64,000 nt of DNA, taken from positions 1 through 64,000 of the forward strand of contig NZ_FMVJ01000010.1 in the NCBI RefSeq assembly GCF_900102135.1, written 5' to 3'. Numbering within the stretch: position 1 is the first letter of the stretch; each line of letters opens with the position of its first letter. Origin of the DNA: Microvirga guangxiensis. GTDB lineage: Bacteria > Pseudomonadota > Alphaproteobacteria > Rhizobiales > Beijerinckiaceae. Under the pieces are notes generated by a model that did not search any database, had not been told where the DNA came from, and worked only from the letters and a program-made list of their open reading frames with translations. The position numbers and the translations under genes were made by a program. Shown in pieces: positions 45,909-56,166 of the stretch.

Positions 45909-47044
45909 CCCGAAAGACAATACTCCCGTGGACAGGCTCACACTAACGTCACTTCACGATAGCAGTGTTCGCTATGCCGGTGACGAGAGCGATGGATGCT
46001 TCTGAACAAAGATGGGGAGGTGGTATATTTGCACCGAGCCAGCATTGTGCTTGGTAGTCTGTGTTGATTCCCGGCGCAGACGCTTAAACAGCCCAAGCCT
46101 TCCCGCTTCCGCAAAACAAGTGGTGCCGCTCCCAGACCTCGAAGTTGCAGCTACCAGTTTACGTTACTACTCCCGGCTTCACGAGAATCCAATTTGGATT
46201 CACGCATCGGACAACCAGTTCCTGCCTTGAGGCAAGGACGGGATAAATCCTATTCCAAGCGAACGCGGCTCACAGTCTCGCAGTATCGGTCACCATAGGC
46301 TCAGCCTGACTGAGCTGCTGCATTTCACTCCCCAAAAGGCCGCCGGATACTCCGAAAAAACACCTTTCTAGGTGTGTAATGCAGGGTAAAGCTGGAAGTC
46401 ACAGATCCGGCGATGTTGCTTTCACGTCACGCCACTGCCCATCGAGCGCAGCGGGCGGTTCTCCTAAAATCAACGTCACGGGCTTTGGAAATCAAACCTC
46501 AGCTTGAATTTCTGCGACCTAAATGTGTGTCATGAAACCTTGCGTCGCAGGGATTTCGTCATTAGCTGCCCTGCAAATTTGAATTCCGACGGCTCTTTTA
46601 GGGCACCTTTCGTGACGTGTTGCGAGGATTTTCAACGTCCGGTCTGATGGCAAGCATTTATCCTTGACGCTGTGCCTGTTCTCAGGCTTGCCGGAGCTTA
46701 TGAAAGTCCCGGCAGCATCAGTTTGCGCGATCAAGTTTTACCGCCTTTTTGGCAGACGAAAAATGGGCCTGAACCTCACGAGAGGCGCTTTTGTATCGAG
46801 GGCGAAGCCAGGTTGAAAAAGCGTCTTTTGCAGATCGCAATGGTCCGCATGGGTCCCCCAGAGTGCCCGGGGAGGGTTTTATAAAAAATGTGACCTGGAA
46901 TTTTCGGACAATGCAGGAAACATGTTCGGCCGGTCAGGTCATTGTGGGACGGTCTTCGAGGAAGATGCAAGAATCCCTTGAAAGAGGCGTCGTGTTCGCG
47001 CCCACACCGATGTAGGATTCCCTGACCCAAGCCTTGAGGTGCAC
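45909..47044. other. Gene-poor spacer with one minus-strand terminator-like hairpin
   Basis: 1.1 kb with no supported gene. At 46352-46375 the minus strand reads ACACCT-AGAA-AGGTGT followed by six T, a short intrinsic terminator without an obvious gene ahead of it. The open frame 46519-46734 on that strand (71 codons) is the only candidate and has no recognisable features. Confidence 0.45.
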
Positions 47045-47422
47045 ATGCGCTACGATAGCGACTACAACGGCTACACAATCTTCTGCGACGGAGTGCGGTG
47101 GATAGCTGAGACCACCGACGAAGACGACGACATTTTGCTGCACATGAGGTCTGTGCGCTTGGAAAGGGTGATCGAGGCCATCGATGACATACAGGCCTGC
47201 GACAGCTCCCTGCCACCTTGGCTCGCGGCCTTGTGGGGCACCGGCAGCAGCGCCCAACACGAGCGGAACGGCGCAGGGCTTGAACGTGGGCCATTCTCCG
47301 GCGCTCTCGATGGAGACCCTCTCGAGCCGTGCCATGGCCGTTCAACGCGGCCAGATCGGCGTGCCATACTTCGGGCTGAGTATCGCCGCGACCGCTGCCC
47401 GGCGCGTAGTCGGCAAGGCTAG
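47045..47422 (+). CDS. Hypothetical protein, 3' part doubtful
   Basis: From ATG 47045, with GAGG seven bases upstream. The first about 60 residues look protein-like (MRYDSDYNGYTIFCDGVRWI; AETTDEDDDILLHMRSVRLE; RVIEAIDDIQACDS), but the rest is Arg/Pro/Gly-rich and overlaps a better frame. It is probably a short gene whose 3' end was lost by a frame change near 47230. Confidence 0.4.
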   Translation: MRYDSDYNGYTIFCDGVRWIAETTDEDDDILLHMRSVRLERVIEAIDDIQACDSSLPPWLAALWGTGSSAQHERNGAGLERGPFSGALDGDPLEPCHGRSTRPDRRAILRAEYRRDRCPARSRQG

Positions 47423-47594
47423 GGAACAGACCTTCAGCCGCTTGCTTGATCGAGCGCTTCTCAACCCGGCGATAGCGGCCGCTCTCCTGAAGGAGAACAA
47501 CCCTGCCAACCGTCCTGCCATGCGCCGGAAGGAGCAACTCTGGCTCGGCAATGAATCCTCTACCTTCATCGATCTCTTGGAAGACGAGGAATAG
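47334..47594 (+). CDS. Hypothetical protein or gene fragment
   Basis: 86 residues from ATG 47334: AATAARRVVGKAREQTFSRL, LDRALLNPAIAAALLKENNP, QLWLGNESSTFIDLLEDEE. The helical repeat and acidic end recall the C-termini of plasmid/phage-associated hypothetical proteins of Bradyrhizobium-like bacteria, which are longer, so the 5' part may be missing. No ribosome-binding site is obvious. Confidence 0.4.
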   Translation: MAVQRGQIGVPYFGLSIAATAARRVVGKAREQTFSRLLDRALLNPAIAAALLKENNPANRPAMRRKEQLWLGNESSTFIDLLEDEE

Positions 47595-47973
47595 GATCCG
47601 GTTAAAGGGGGATTATGCGGAGGACAGGATAGGGAAAGTAGGCGCTAGGCAATCGGCTTAGCCTTTGTCTTCTGCGCTAGCTCCGCTGGTCTCAGGACTG
47701 GGGTATTGCTCGAGAGCAGCTCGGCTGCAGCGATCCCTGCGGCCGGTGTAGAGTATGCTCGTGACGGTGTTGATGGTGAGGACATCGTGCCGGACGTGGC
47801 AGTATCGAAACGTATCTTCAGGGAAAGCCGCTATTGGTGGGGAATTGTTCAGTGCATGCGGAATAGAAATGACATATGATAAAGTCTTCGTGCCTTTTAG
47901 TGCACTGTGTGCCCATGAGTTCGATGTCATTGCCCTAGCTTCGCAGCTGTCAGAGCCTAGTAGGAGAACGACA
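47595..47973. other. Spacer upstream of SGNH hydrolase
   Basis: 378 bases; the reading frame of the hydrolase stays open back to 47755, but that part lacks hydrolase or signal-peptide features. Nothing else is recognised. Confidence 0.4.
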
Positions 47974-48528
47974 ATGAAGTGCCATATACTTCCTACTGTT
48001 CTTTCGGTACCTATACTGCTGTTCACCACATTGGCGACAAGCGCTCAGACCACCACAATCGTGGCAATTGGCGCAAGCAACACAGAAGGCAAAGGCTTAT
48101 CATCGCAGGAACAGGCTTTTCCTGCTCAGTTGCAGGCTATGCTTCGGGCGAATGGCTATGACGTGAGGGTGATTAACGCCGGAATCAGTGGTGACACACC
48201 ACAAGGGATGTTGGGCCGTCTCAACTCTTCGGTGCCGGCGGGGACACGTGTGGTTATCCTCAATCCTGGTGGGAATGATCTACGTGGCTGTCAACAACGG
48301 CGTCGTGGCACATGTGCTAGCCAAGAGGAACACGATGCGAGCGTGGCTCAGATCAGAGCTCAACTCCGCGCGCGTGGCATCCCCGTGATTATGGCTAGGT
48401 TTGGCGGGTTGCCGGACGAGAACCGGCAGGGTGATCGGCGACATCTAACTCCAGAAGCGCATCGTGCTGTTGCAGCACGTCTGCTACCCCAGGTCATTGC
48501 GGCAATAGGAGGACGTGCATCGCGTTAA
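47974..48528 (+). CDS. Secreted SGNH/GDSL hydrolase
   Basis: 184 residues from ATG 47974, with AGGAG seven bases upstream. A signal peptide (LPTVLSVPILLFTTLATSAQ) is followed by SGNH blocks: block I IVAIGASNTEGKGL (catalytic Ser), block II Gly in INAGISGDTPQGML, block III NPGGNDLRG (Asn) and block V RRHLTPEAHRAV (His; the usual Asp three residues before His is replaced in the D-x-x-H motif by L-T-P-E-A-H). It resembles TesA-type periplasmic esterases. The natural substrate is unknown. Confidence 0.85.
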   Translation: MKCHILPTVLSVPILLFTTLATSAQTTTIVAIGASNTEGKGLSSQEQAFPAQLQAMLRANGYDVRVINAGISGDTPQGMLGRLNSSVPAGTRVVILNPGGNDLRGCQQRRRGTCASQEEHDASVAQIRAQLRARGIPVIMARFGGLPDENRQGDRRHLTPEAHRAVAARLLPQVIAAIGGRASR

Positions 48529-48975
48529 TGGGAGTGTGCCGCTCGGCTCGGTCGCCGCACGAGCACGTGAGCCGATCTCTTCGTTGTGCCGTTTGGAGCT
48601 TTCTCAGTCGCTCCTTCGCTCCGCCGCTCATTAAGGAGCGACAGGTAAGCAGTCTTGAAGTCGGCACCCTGCCGGCGAACTCGTTCCGTTGCGAGCTTCT
48701 CTAACCGGAAGCCCGAGCGATTGCGTCTCAAACAAACGCGCCTTCTGTGCCCTCTCCGATGCTGGAGTTTCCAACATTGAGATCACCCTCGCAGGCGTAG
48801 GGATCGACTGGGGTGGCGTTGGATAGGGTGAGGGTCTGCAGACGCTACTTATACTGCTTATTTCAGAAGCTAGTGCCGATTTGGGTCAAGACTGTAAGGC
48901 GCAGAGAGACTGGCTTCTTATGGCAGGCCAGATTGCATTGTTCGAATTTGCTACGCGGGTAAACACTGCCTCTCA
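48529..48975. other. Spacer
   Basis: About 450 bases without a supported gene; ends at the IS3 left terminal repeat. It does not contain the missing 5' part of the autotransporter found on the other side of the IS. Confidence 0.5.
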
Positions 48976-49014
48976 GTGACCTGACCGGGGTTTTGGACCA
49001 GGCTCACTGAGAGC

Positions 49015-49854
49015 CTACTGCATGATTGCGGATGTGGGTAGCTGCTGTGAGATGGCCTCCATTGTCATCGGTGCGGGCGGCCGATAGCCCAAGGATGAAT
49101 GAGGCCGCACGCGATTGTAGTGATCCCTCCAGGCGCCGATCACGATCTGAGCCTCCTTCAGGCTGTAGAAGATCTCCAGCTTCAGGCACTCGTCCCTGAG
49201 TTTCCCGTTGAAGCTCTCACAGTACCCGTTCTCCCACGGGCTGCCCGGCTCGATGTACAGGGGCTTGGTCCCGAGCTGTGCCAGCCACTCCCGCAAAGTT
49301 CGGGCGACCATCTCAGGCCCATTATCGCAGCGCACATGTTCAGGCACGCCCTTGGTCAGCATGGCGGCCGCCAGCGTCTCGATCACCCCGAAGCTGTTGA
49401 TCCGCCGTGCCACCCTCAGGTCCAGGCATTCTCGCGTGAACTCATCGATGAGCGTCATGATCCGCAGGCTCCGTCCATCATGGGTGTGCCCCTCAACAAA
49501 GTCGAAGCTCCAGACGTGATTGGCTCGCTCGGGCCGCAGCCGAATGCAGGAGCCGTCGTTAAGCCACAGCCGAGCGCGCGGCTTGTGCTTCTTGGGGACC
49601 TTGAGCCCCTCGCGGCGCCAGATGCGCTGAACCCGATCCCGCCCCACCTTCCAGCCGATCCGCTGCAGCAGGGCGGTGATCCGCCGGTAGCCGTACCGCC
49701 CATACTGCGAGGCGAGCGCGATGATGGCTTGGGTCAGGGCATCCTCGTCAGCCCGGAGGGTGGGCACATAACGCTGTGTTCCCCTGGGCTGGCTGACGAT
49801 GCGGCAGGCGTGGCGCTCCGAGAGGCCGTACTTCTCCCGGATGCGGCTGACCAC
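49015..49854 (-). CDS. IS3-family transposase, OrfB part
   Basis: 279 residues: an HTH_21 region (GRYGYRRITALLQRIGWKVG) and the rve DDE integrase core with VWSFDFVEGHTHDGRSLRIM (first Asp), CDNGPEMVARTLREWLAQLG (second Asp) and SPWENGYCESFNGKLRDECL (Glu). In an intact element it is made as an OrfAB fusion by frameshifting. Its 5' end is now cut from orfA by IS110, so the fusion cannot form. Confidence 0.9.
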   Translation of the reverse strand: MVSRIREKYGLSERHACRIVSQPRGTQRYVPTLRADEDALTQAIIALASQYGRYGYRRITALLQRIGWKVGRDRVQRIWRREGLKVPKKHKPRARLWLNDGSCIRLRPERANHVWSFDFVEGHTHDGRSLRIMTLIDEFTRECLDLRVARRINSFGVIETLAAAMLTKGVPEHVRCDNGPEMVARTLREWLAQLGTKPLYIEPGSPWENGYCESFNGKLRDECLKLEIFYSLKEAQIVIGAWRDHYNRVRPHSSLGYRPPAPMTMEAISQQLPTSAIMQ

Positions 49855-49880
49855 CTGCCGGCGCCGCTCGGGGCTTAGAT

Positions 49881-51238
49881 GGGGTATTCGGGGCGCGTCG
49901 CGCTACGGGAACCGTGGCAGGATGGCATCCGATCTCAACCAGGAGCATCGCCATGCAGCACTTCGTCGGTCTCGACGTCTCGGTTAAGGAGACGGCCCTC
50001 TGCGTCCTTGATAAGGACGGTTGTATTGTTCACCGCGCCCTCGTGGAAAGCGACCCGAAGGTGCTCAGTGAATGCCTCCTCAGCCTAGGATACGAGTTCA
50101 GCCGGATCGGTCTTGAGGCCGGCCCGCTCTCACCTTGGCTCTACGCCGGCCTGATCGAGGCAGGCTTGCCGGCAATCTGTGTTGAGACCCGGCATATGCA
50201 TGCGGCACTATCGGCTCGGATCAACAAGACTGATCGTAATGATGCCCTCGGCATTGCACAGATGATGCGGGTGGGCCTGTTCAAGCCGGTCCACGTGAAG
50301 ACGCCAGCAAGCCAGCAGCGGCGCCTGCTTCTGACCTCGCGTAAGCTCCTTCAGCGCAAGGTTTACGATATTGAGAGCGACTTGCGGGGACAGCTGCGCA
50401 ACTTCGGGCTGAAGGTTGGCATAGTCGGAGCCGTTGGCTTTGAGACACGTGTGCGGGAGCTCGTGGCTGGCCATGTGTTCATCGCATCCGTCATCGTTCC
50501 ACTGCTGGAGGCTCGCTCAGCGCTGCGAGCACAACTCATCAAGCTCCACAAGATGCTCCTGGATCTTGTCCGGGCTGATCCCATCTGCCGCCGCCTCATG
50601 ACAGCACCAGGTGTAGGGCCGGTGGTCGCTCTTACCTACCGGACGTGCGTCGACAATCCAGCGCGGTTCAGTCGCTCCAAGTGCGTCGGGGCCCATTATG
50701 GGCTTACCCCGCGCCTCTACCAATCTGGCGAGACAGCCAGAATAGGCCGGATCTCCAAGTGTGGGGATGCGATGCTGCGAGCCTCCCTCTATGAGGCGGC
50801 TCTCGTCCTGCTCACGGGTCCCCGGAGCCGCTGGAGCGCGCTGAAGGCCTGGGGTGTTGCCGTTGCACGGCGCCGCGGCATGCAAAAGGCAATCGTGGCG
50901 GTCGCACGCAAGCTCGCCATCGTGCTGCATCGGATGTGGCGGGACGAGACGGACTTCCGCTGGTCAGCGGCCGCATGAGTTGAGCCCAAATCCGTTCTGA
51001 GCTTCTCCGGCACGGAGAAGGTCCCTGCGGGGACGAAGGGAGTGGGCGAGACCGGGGAAACTGGAGCGATAGCTTCGGCTGATCGCGCGGCTTAGATGGC
51101 TCCGCCCACTCCTTCTGATCCCATCATGAGGCGGCTGCATCGCCGACCTCGGAGAGAAGCAAGAGCTCCGCAGGACCATTCATCTGCAGCCGAAGGAAGC
51201 ACGCATAAGGGAGTTGACCTATGAGCCCCGAATAGAGA
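49881..51238 (+). mobile_element. IS110/IS1111-family element inside IS3
   Basis: About 1.36 kb with one transposase gene. Inverted TATTCGGGGC (49885-49894) and GCCCCGAATA (51225-51234) near the ends fit the sub-terminal repeats of the IS1111 group. The IS3 sequence resumes on both sides (CTCGGGGCTTA left, AAGTTTCCC right), showing insertion at the orfA-orfB junction. The 3' non-coding part (50979-51218) may encode the bridge RNA typical of IS110 elements, though in the IS1111 group it usually follows the gene. Confidence 0.85.
49953..50978 (+). CDS. IS110-family transposase
   Basis: 341 residues from ATG 49953 (MQHFVGLDVSVKETALCVLD). The N-terminal RuvC-like DEDD domain (GLDVS; RIGLEAGPLSPWLYAGL; NKTDRNDALGIAQMMR) and the C-terminal Tnp20 domain with LMTAPGVGPVVALTYRT and CGDAMLRASLYEAALVLL (catalytic Ser region) are complete. 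No lesion is seen, so this element could be active. Confidence 0.93.
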   Translation: MQHFVGLDVSVKETALCVLDKDGCIVHRALVESDPKVLSECLLSLGYEFSRIGLEAGPLSPWLYAGLIEAGLPAICVETRHMHAALSARINKTDRNDALGIAQMMRVGLFKPVHVKTPASQQRRLLLTSRKLLQRKVYDIESDLRGQLRNFGLKVGIVGAVGFETRVRELVAGHVFIASVIVPLLEARSALRAQLIKLHKMLLDLVRADPICRRLMTAPGVGPVVALTYRTCVDNPARFSRSKCVGAHYGLTPRLYQSGETARIGRISKCGDAMLRASLYEAALVLLTGPRSRWSALKAWGVAVARRRGMQKAIVAVARKLAIVLHRMWRDETDFRWSAAA

Positions 51239-51515
51239 ACAAGTTTCCCTGCGAGATGTCCTTAAGGATCTGCTTCTCCAGCGAGAGGTCGGCGACGAGC
51301 CGGCGCAAGCGAGCGTTCTCCCGCTCCAAATCCTTCAGGCGCCTAGCCTGTTCGATTTGCAGACCGCCGTACTCTTTACGCCAGCGGAAGTAACTCTGCT
51401 CCGAGATGGCGGCGTCCTTGCAGGCGAGCGCGATGCTCTTGCCCTGGGCGAGCTGCACCTCGATCTGCCGCAACTTGGCGATGATCTGCTCCGAACTGAA
51501 CCTCTTCTTCGGCAT
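51219..51515 (-). CDS. IS3-family OrfA
   Basis: 98 residues (MPKKRFSSEQIIAKLRQIEV). The HTH_8/InsE-type helix-turn-helix IALACKDAAISEQSYFRWRK and the leucine zipper LKDLERENARLRRLVADLSL are intact. The last seven residues (LFSIRGS) come from the inserted IS110 end rather than from IS3. Confidence 0.88.
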   Translation of the reverse strand: MPKKRFSSEQIIAKLRQIEVQLAQGKSIALACKDAAISEQSYFRWRKEYGGLQIEQARRLKDLERENARLRRLVADLSLEKQILKDISQGNLFSIRGS

Positions 51516-51582
51516 CTTGAGCTCCTTGGTTCCAGGTCAATCCTCTCAATCAACCTGGTCCAATTCCACCCAGTCAGGTCAC

Positions 51583-52253
51583 TACCGCATCGGCGTCGCG
51601 GTCGGCTGTCGTCGGGGACGAACGAGACGGTCTTTGGCTTGATCTACGGGGCCGCGAAGTGGGATGCGATCAATGTCCGGCTCGGCGCTCTCTATGCCCA
51701 TCATAATGTGGACGTGAACCGCACGATCACCGTCCCGGGATTTGGCGACCGCGTGGGTTCGTCCTATGACGGCTTGAGCCTGATGGCCTTCGGCGAGGTG
51801 GGCTACGCATTTGATCTCGGCGGACTGACCTTGGAGCCGTTTATTGGTGCCTCGGTCATGCGCCTGCGCCTGGACGGGTTCCAGGAAGAAGGTGGTGCGG
51901 CGGTCCTGACCGGATACGGGCTCACCTACGATCTCGGCACGACCACTCTCGGCCTGCGCACCGAGGCGAAGCTCGGCCTCGATCTCCCGCTGACCGTGCA
52001 TGGCATGGTCGGATGGCGGCATGCCTTTGGCAACGTGAACCCCTCGGCCCTGTTTGCCTTCTCTGGCGGAGCCTCGGCCTTCAGCGCTGCAGGCATTCCC
52101 ATCGACCGTGACGCCTTTGTGGCTGAGGCGGGCCTCGACTGGCAGATCGGTCAGAATATGACGCTTGGCGTGCCTTATGCCAGTCAGATCGGCAAGCGGG
52201 CTCAGGAGCATGCGGTGAAAGGCAGCTTTACCTGGCACTTTGAGACCCGGTGA
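51583..52253 (+). pseudogene. Autotransporter beta-barrel remnant
   Basis: About 220 C-terminal residues of an autotransporter: YRIGVAVG, then (after a frame change near 51610) VFGLIYGAAKWDAINVRLGA, ITVPGFGDRVGSSYDGLSLM, FGEVGYAFDLGGLTLEPFIG, GWRHAFGNVNPSALFAFSGG, ending VKGSFTWHFETR with the C-terminal aromatic residues of outer-membrane barrels. The passenger domain and start are missing, removed at the IS3 right end. It is not expressed as an adhesin or enzyme. Confidence 0.82.
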
Positions 52254-52479
52254 GAACAGTCAGGCCGATGTGCGAATGGTGTGAGCTGCCAATGTCAGGG
52301 GAGTATTCAATTCTCACGCGGGCCGATCGTGGCGAAACTAAGTTTCCATTTTTGACGGGGTTGGTGTAAGCGTTACGGATTAATCTGGCCCATACATGTA
52401 AACCGGTCACAGGCCTTCGCTCGTCTCAGAAACTGCTAAGCTTGCTGACTAAGCCGTTTTTTCTTGGATACCCTGATCA

Positions 52480-54213
52480 ATGATACGCAAGCGACCGAAA
52501 TTCCTCGGCACCGGCATAAGGACTGCGCTCTTGCGAAGCGTTGGCCTGCCAGAGAGTGAACGCGTCCCCGCAGCCATGACTCTGTCACTGCTCGTGGCCT
52601 GCGTCGTTGTTCTCACGGTCAGCGCCACTCTTGGCGCATTCGTCTACACATATCGGGCTCAGCAAGACCTTTTGGCTCTCCGGACGGAGAGCCGTGACGT
52701 CCGAATCGTCCAGTTGGCCCTGCTCGACATCGAGAGTAGTGCACGAGGCTATGCCCTGTCCTCGCGGCCCGATTATCTCCAGCCCTATAGCGTTGGCTCG
52801 CAAGCTCTCGATGACAACCGGGCGACGTTGGGAAAGCTCGACCGGTTCGTGGCCGAGCTGTCCGGCAGTGCCCTTGGCACCCAGACCGTGTCTTCTCTCA
52901 TCGCCCATCTCCGGTCCGAGCTTTCCAAGATGACCAGTGCGGCGCAACCCGGAAGCACCACTGGCGCCGAGCAGTTCGCCTACCTGGACAGTACCAAAGC
53001 AACTATGGACACGCTGCGCCAGATCCTGGGCCAGTTCCTGGCGGCCAAGGCAGGCGAGGCCACCCGGGCCGAGGACAATGTCGCTGCGCTACAGAGGCTT
53101 CTTCTGGCGCTTCAGAGCATCAGTGGAGTTGCGATCCTGACGGCGTTGTTCCTGGCCTTTCGCGGTTTGGTCAGCCAATCGCGAGCGCGGGCGACTGCCA
53201 TGGGTGAAGCGGTCCAGAACCGGGATCAGATCGGACATCTGCTCTCGATGGCCGACATGTTGCAGAGTGCCATGGGGTACGAGGACGCCAATGCGGTGCT
53301 GCGGGCGACTGCCGGACGGTTGCTGTCCGGTTTTGGCGGCGCACTCTACATCTTCAACAACTCGCGTGACCGGCTCGACCTCTCCACCGCGTGGAATGGC
53401 GATGGGGTTGATGCGTCCCATCCTCAAGTCATCCCGCCATCGCAGTGTTGGGCGCTCAAGCGGGGCAAGCCCCACATCAATCGTGGAACCTTTGGGGCGC
53501 TGCGCTGCAGCCATTCACTGGAGGGGCAGAGCGCACTTGAAATCCCAATGCTGGCGCGCGGCGAGGTTTATGGCCTCCTGCAGATCTTCAGCGACGACCC
53601 GACCGGCGCAGGCTTGGAAACCATCAAGCCGCTGGCGATCGCCCTGGCGGACAGCATGTCGTTGGCTTTGTCGAGCATTGCGCTGCGGGAGCGTCTCCGC
53701 AACCAAGCCCTGCGCGATCCTCTTACCGGGCTCTACAACCGCCGCTTCATGGAGGAGGTGCTCGAGAGCTTCGCGCTCCAGGCCGAGAGGCGGAACGCGC
53801 CGATGTCGGCGATCATGATCGACCTCGACCATTTTAAGAAGTTGAATGATCAGCACGGTCATGCCGTTGGCGATGCCGTGTTGCGTGATGTCGCCGCTGC
53901 CATTGTGTCCGCGCTGCGCAAGAGCGATATTGCATGCCGCTACGGCGGCGAGGAGTTGATCGTCCTGTTGCCGGACAGCGATCTTGTCGCCGCGCGCACA
54001 AAGGCGGAGGAAATCCGTAAACGCATCGCGGATGTCTCGCCGGTCGAGGGAGTCGTGGTGAGCGCGTCCCTTGGTGTGGCCTCGATCCCGCAGACCTCGG
54101 CTAGTCCTGCGGATCTCTTAACGATGGCGGATGCAGCTCTCTACAAGGCCAAGCAGGAGGGACGGAATCGGGTCGAGGCGGCGCCCGCACGGATGGCGCT
54201 CGTCAAACCGTAA
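52480..54213 (+). CDS. CHASE3-GAF-GGDEF diguanylate cyclase
   Basis: 577 residues: TM helix (about 33-56), periplasmic CHASE3-like helical sensor (60-205: QDLLALRTESRDVRIVQLAL; DIESSARGYALSSRPDYL), second TM (207-228), GAF-like domain (250-400) and GGDEF (405-570). The active-site loop reads CRYGGEELIVLLP (489-493), a functional variant, with the product-inhibition motif RKSD (480-483) five residues before. It makes c-di-GMP. Transcribed alone. Confidence 0.94.
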   Translation: MIRKRPKFLGTGIRTALLRSVGLPESERVPAAMTLSLLVACVVVLTVSATLGAFVYTYRAQQDLLALRTESRDVRIVQLALLDIESSARGYALSSRPDYLQPYSVGSQALDDNRATLGKLDRFVAELSGSALGTQTVSSLIAHLRSELSKMTSAAQPGSTTGAEQFAYLDSTKATMDTLRQILGQFLAAKAGEATRAEDNVAALQRLLLALQSISGVAILTALFLAFRGLVSQSRARATAMGEAVQNRDQIGHLLSMADMLQSAMGYEDANAVLRATAGRLLSGFGGALYIFNNSRDRLDLSTAWNGDGVDASHPQVIPPSQCWALKRGKPHINRGTFGALRCSHSLEGQSALEIPMLARGEVYGLLQIFSDDPTGAGLETIKPLAIALADSMSLALSSIALRERLRNQALRDPLTGLYNRRFMEEVLESFALQAERRNAPMSAIMIDLDHFKKLNDQHGHAVGDAVLRDVAAAIVSALRKSDIACRYGGEELIVLLPDSDLVAARTKAEEIRKRIADVSPVEGVVVSASLGVASIPQTSASPADLLTMADAALYKAKQEGRNRVEAAPARMALVKP

Positions 54214-54516
54214 GGCCCCTGGTCGGGAACGCCGACGGCTTGCTTCGACAACTGAGCCTGTTGGGTCGTTGAGGCTCGTTTTTTCGATGTGCGTGATCGC
54301 TGCGCCATTCACGCTCACATGGCGGTGTACCAATGAGCATTCAGGGCATCAGCCTACAAGGCTAGCAGCTCGTCACTCGCACTGGCAGCTGCCGATTCAG
54401 GCGCGATCCAAAAGTAGCCCGAGCGTCCGCAACTGATCTTAAACAGGGCGGACTTTTAGATGTTTGATCCCAGGGTTTGATGGTGCGATATTATCCTCAG
54501 GATGGAGGGACGCGCT
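54214..54516. other. Spacer before the IS481 remnant
   Basis: About 300 bases, no gene supported. It likely includes the left end of the decayed IS; no clear terminal repeat was matched to the right side. Confidence 0.4.
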
Positions 54517-55445
54517 ATGGGCCAAGTTCTCCATGGGAGCGCCACAACGACAGAGGCAATCCGTCGAGCAAGACACAATAGTCAAGCGAGCCTGAGAGCC
54601 CTGGCCGAGCGCCATGGCATCACCCCCAAGACCGTCACCAAATGGAGGAAGCGGGACACCACTGCAGATCGCCTTCCGCCGGCATACTCTCCTGCCGCTG
54701 GACGACTGCCTCTACGCTCTGCAAGCCACGATCCCGCACCTGACGCGCTCATCGCTCCATCGCTGTCTGCAGCGCCATGGCATCAGCCGCCTGCCCGAGG
54801 TGACCGGCGACAAGCCGGCCAAGAAGAAGTTCAAGAACTATCCCCTCGGCTATTTCCACATCGACATTGCCGAAGTGCGCACTGAGGAGGGAAGGCTCTA
54901 TCTGCTGGTTGCGATTGACCGCACCAGCAAGTTTGCCTTTGTGGAGCTGCACGAGAAGGTGACGACCGGAATCGACGGCGACTTCCTGCGCGCGCTGATC
55001 AAGGCGGTGCCGTACAAGGTGCACACGGTCCTGACCGACCATGGCATTCACTTCACCACCCCCAGCAACACGGCATCAGCAGTCCCGCTGATCCAGAAAG
55101 CGATGAAACGCGGCGAGCTCTTCCGGGCTCATGCCTTGGAGTATGCCTGTGCCCAGAACGATGTGGACCATCGCGTGACCAAGCCGAGGCATCCCTGGAC
55201 CAATGGTCAGGTGGAGCGGATGAACCGCACCCTCAAGGATGCGACGGTCAAGCGCTACTACTACGACAGCCATGACCAACTCCGGCAGCATCTGACTGAC
55301 TTTGTGAGCGCCTACAACTTCGCCCGAAGGCTCAAGACCCTGAAAGGCCTCATCCCCCTACGAGTTCATCTACAAAACCTGGCTCAAGGAGCCCAAACGT
55401 TTCAAACTTGATCCAGTCGATCAAGTTCCGAGACTGAAAATCTAG
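54517..55445 (+). pseudogene. IS481-family transposase, decayed
   Basis: It begins MGQVLHGSATTTEAIRRARH with HTH RALAERHGITPKTVTKWRKR, then loses about 20-30 codons near 54655 together with the frame. The rve core resumes: AFRRHTLLPLDDCLYALQAT, YFHIDIAEVRTEEGRLYLLV, VLTDHGIHFTTPSN, PWTNGQVERMNRTLKDATVK. A slip in a C run near 55362 hides the end YEFIYKTWLKEPKRFKLDPV before TAG 55443. One deletion and one frameshift make it inactive. Confidence 0.85.
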
Positions 55446-56166
55446 CTTGGCCAGATCAGGTCCTTGGGATGGTCGAGTAGGCGCGCGGCGGTTGGGCTCG
55501 TCATTGATCCGGTAGATCACGCGGCAGTTTGTTGACACGGCATCCTTGCGTAGCCCTGCCGAGCGGCACAGCTAGGCCCGACGCAGTTCCTTGAGCAGGA
55601 AGTTCGGCTCCGGCCAGTGCAGTCAGCACCGGGGCATCGCAGCGAACAGCAGGTGGTTTTAGTCGTTGATCGCAAGCGTGATCGGCGGGAGATCAGACGG
55701 CACGTTCATGAAGACTCTTTTTTAGGAACGCCAAGCCTGCAACGCGCCGAGACATTAGGTAGGATGGGGCAACATGATCGCTGGCACGTGCCCAATTGCA
55801 TGGGCAAGGGCTCTGATAATATCTTGGGGGTATTGATAATTCCGAGGATCCGGCGCAGAGCGGGTCGGGTTCCAGGGCGACTGGCGTTCTTTCGGACAGA
55901 CAGAATGAGCCCGAAGGCAAAGTTATTTCACGAGCCTAGTCATTTCGTTAGATTGCCCACCTGCACAGAACGACAAGTCCTCGATTCCGTTCCCGCACGG
56001 CAGATGGAGAGCAGACGGCGGCCGCTTTTAGACGAGTTGTCTGGTGTGGACGAGGTGGCAAGTGGCGTCTGAGATCAGTCGCCTCTGCACCGTGCATGCT
56101 CTTCCTAACAAGCATGACCGGCCAATATATCTGGACCGGGAGCGGGATGGTATTGTGGATGGCACG
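55446..56166. other. Gene-poor spacer
   Basis: 720 bases between the IS481 remnant and the ankyrin gene. Open frames here lack coding character. The ankyrin promoter should lie at its right end. Confidence 0.45.

Larger units (their letters stand above)
48976..51582 (-). mobile_element. IS3-family element interrupted by IS110
   Basis: The terminal repeats are imperfect inverted copies: left GTGACCTGACCGGGG...TTGGACCAGG (48976-49002), right its complement (51554-51582). The element encodes orfA (51.2-51.5 kb) and orfB (49.0-49.9 kb) on the minus strand, with an IS110-family element lodged between them. Without that insert it would be about 1.25 kb, normal for IS3. It truncates an autotransporter gene on its right. 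Confidence 0.85.

Noticed and set aside
46776..47537. A 253-codon minus-strand frame
   Set aside because: Arg/Cys/His-rich, no domain, no ribosome-binding site; it lies opposite better plus-strand frames.
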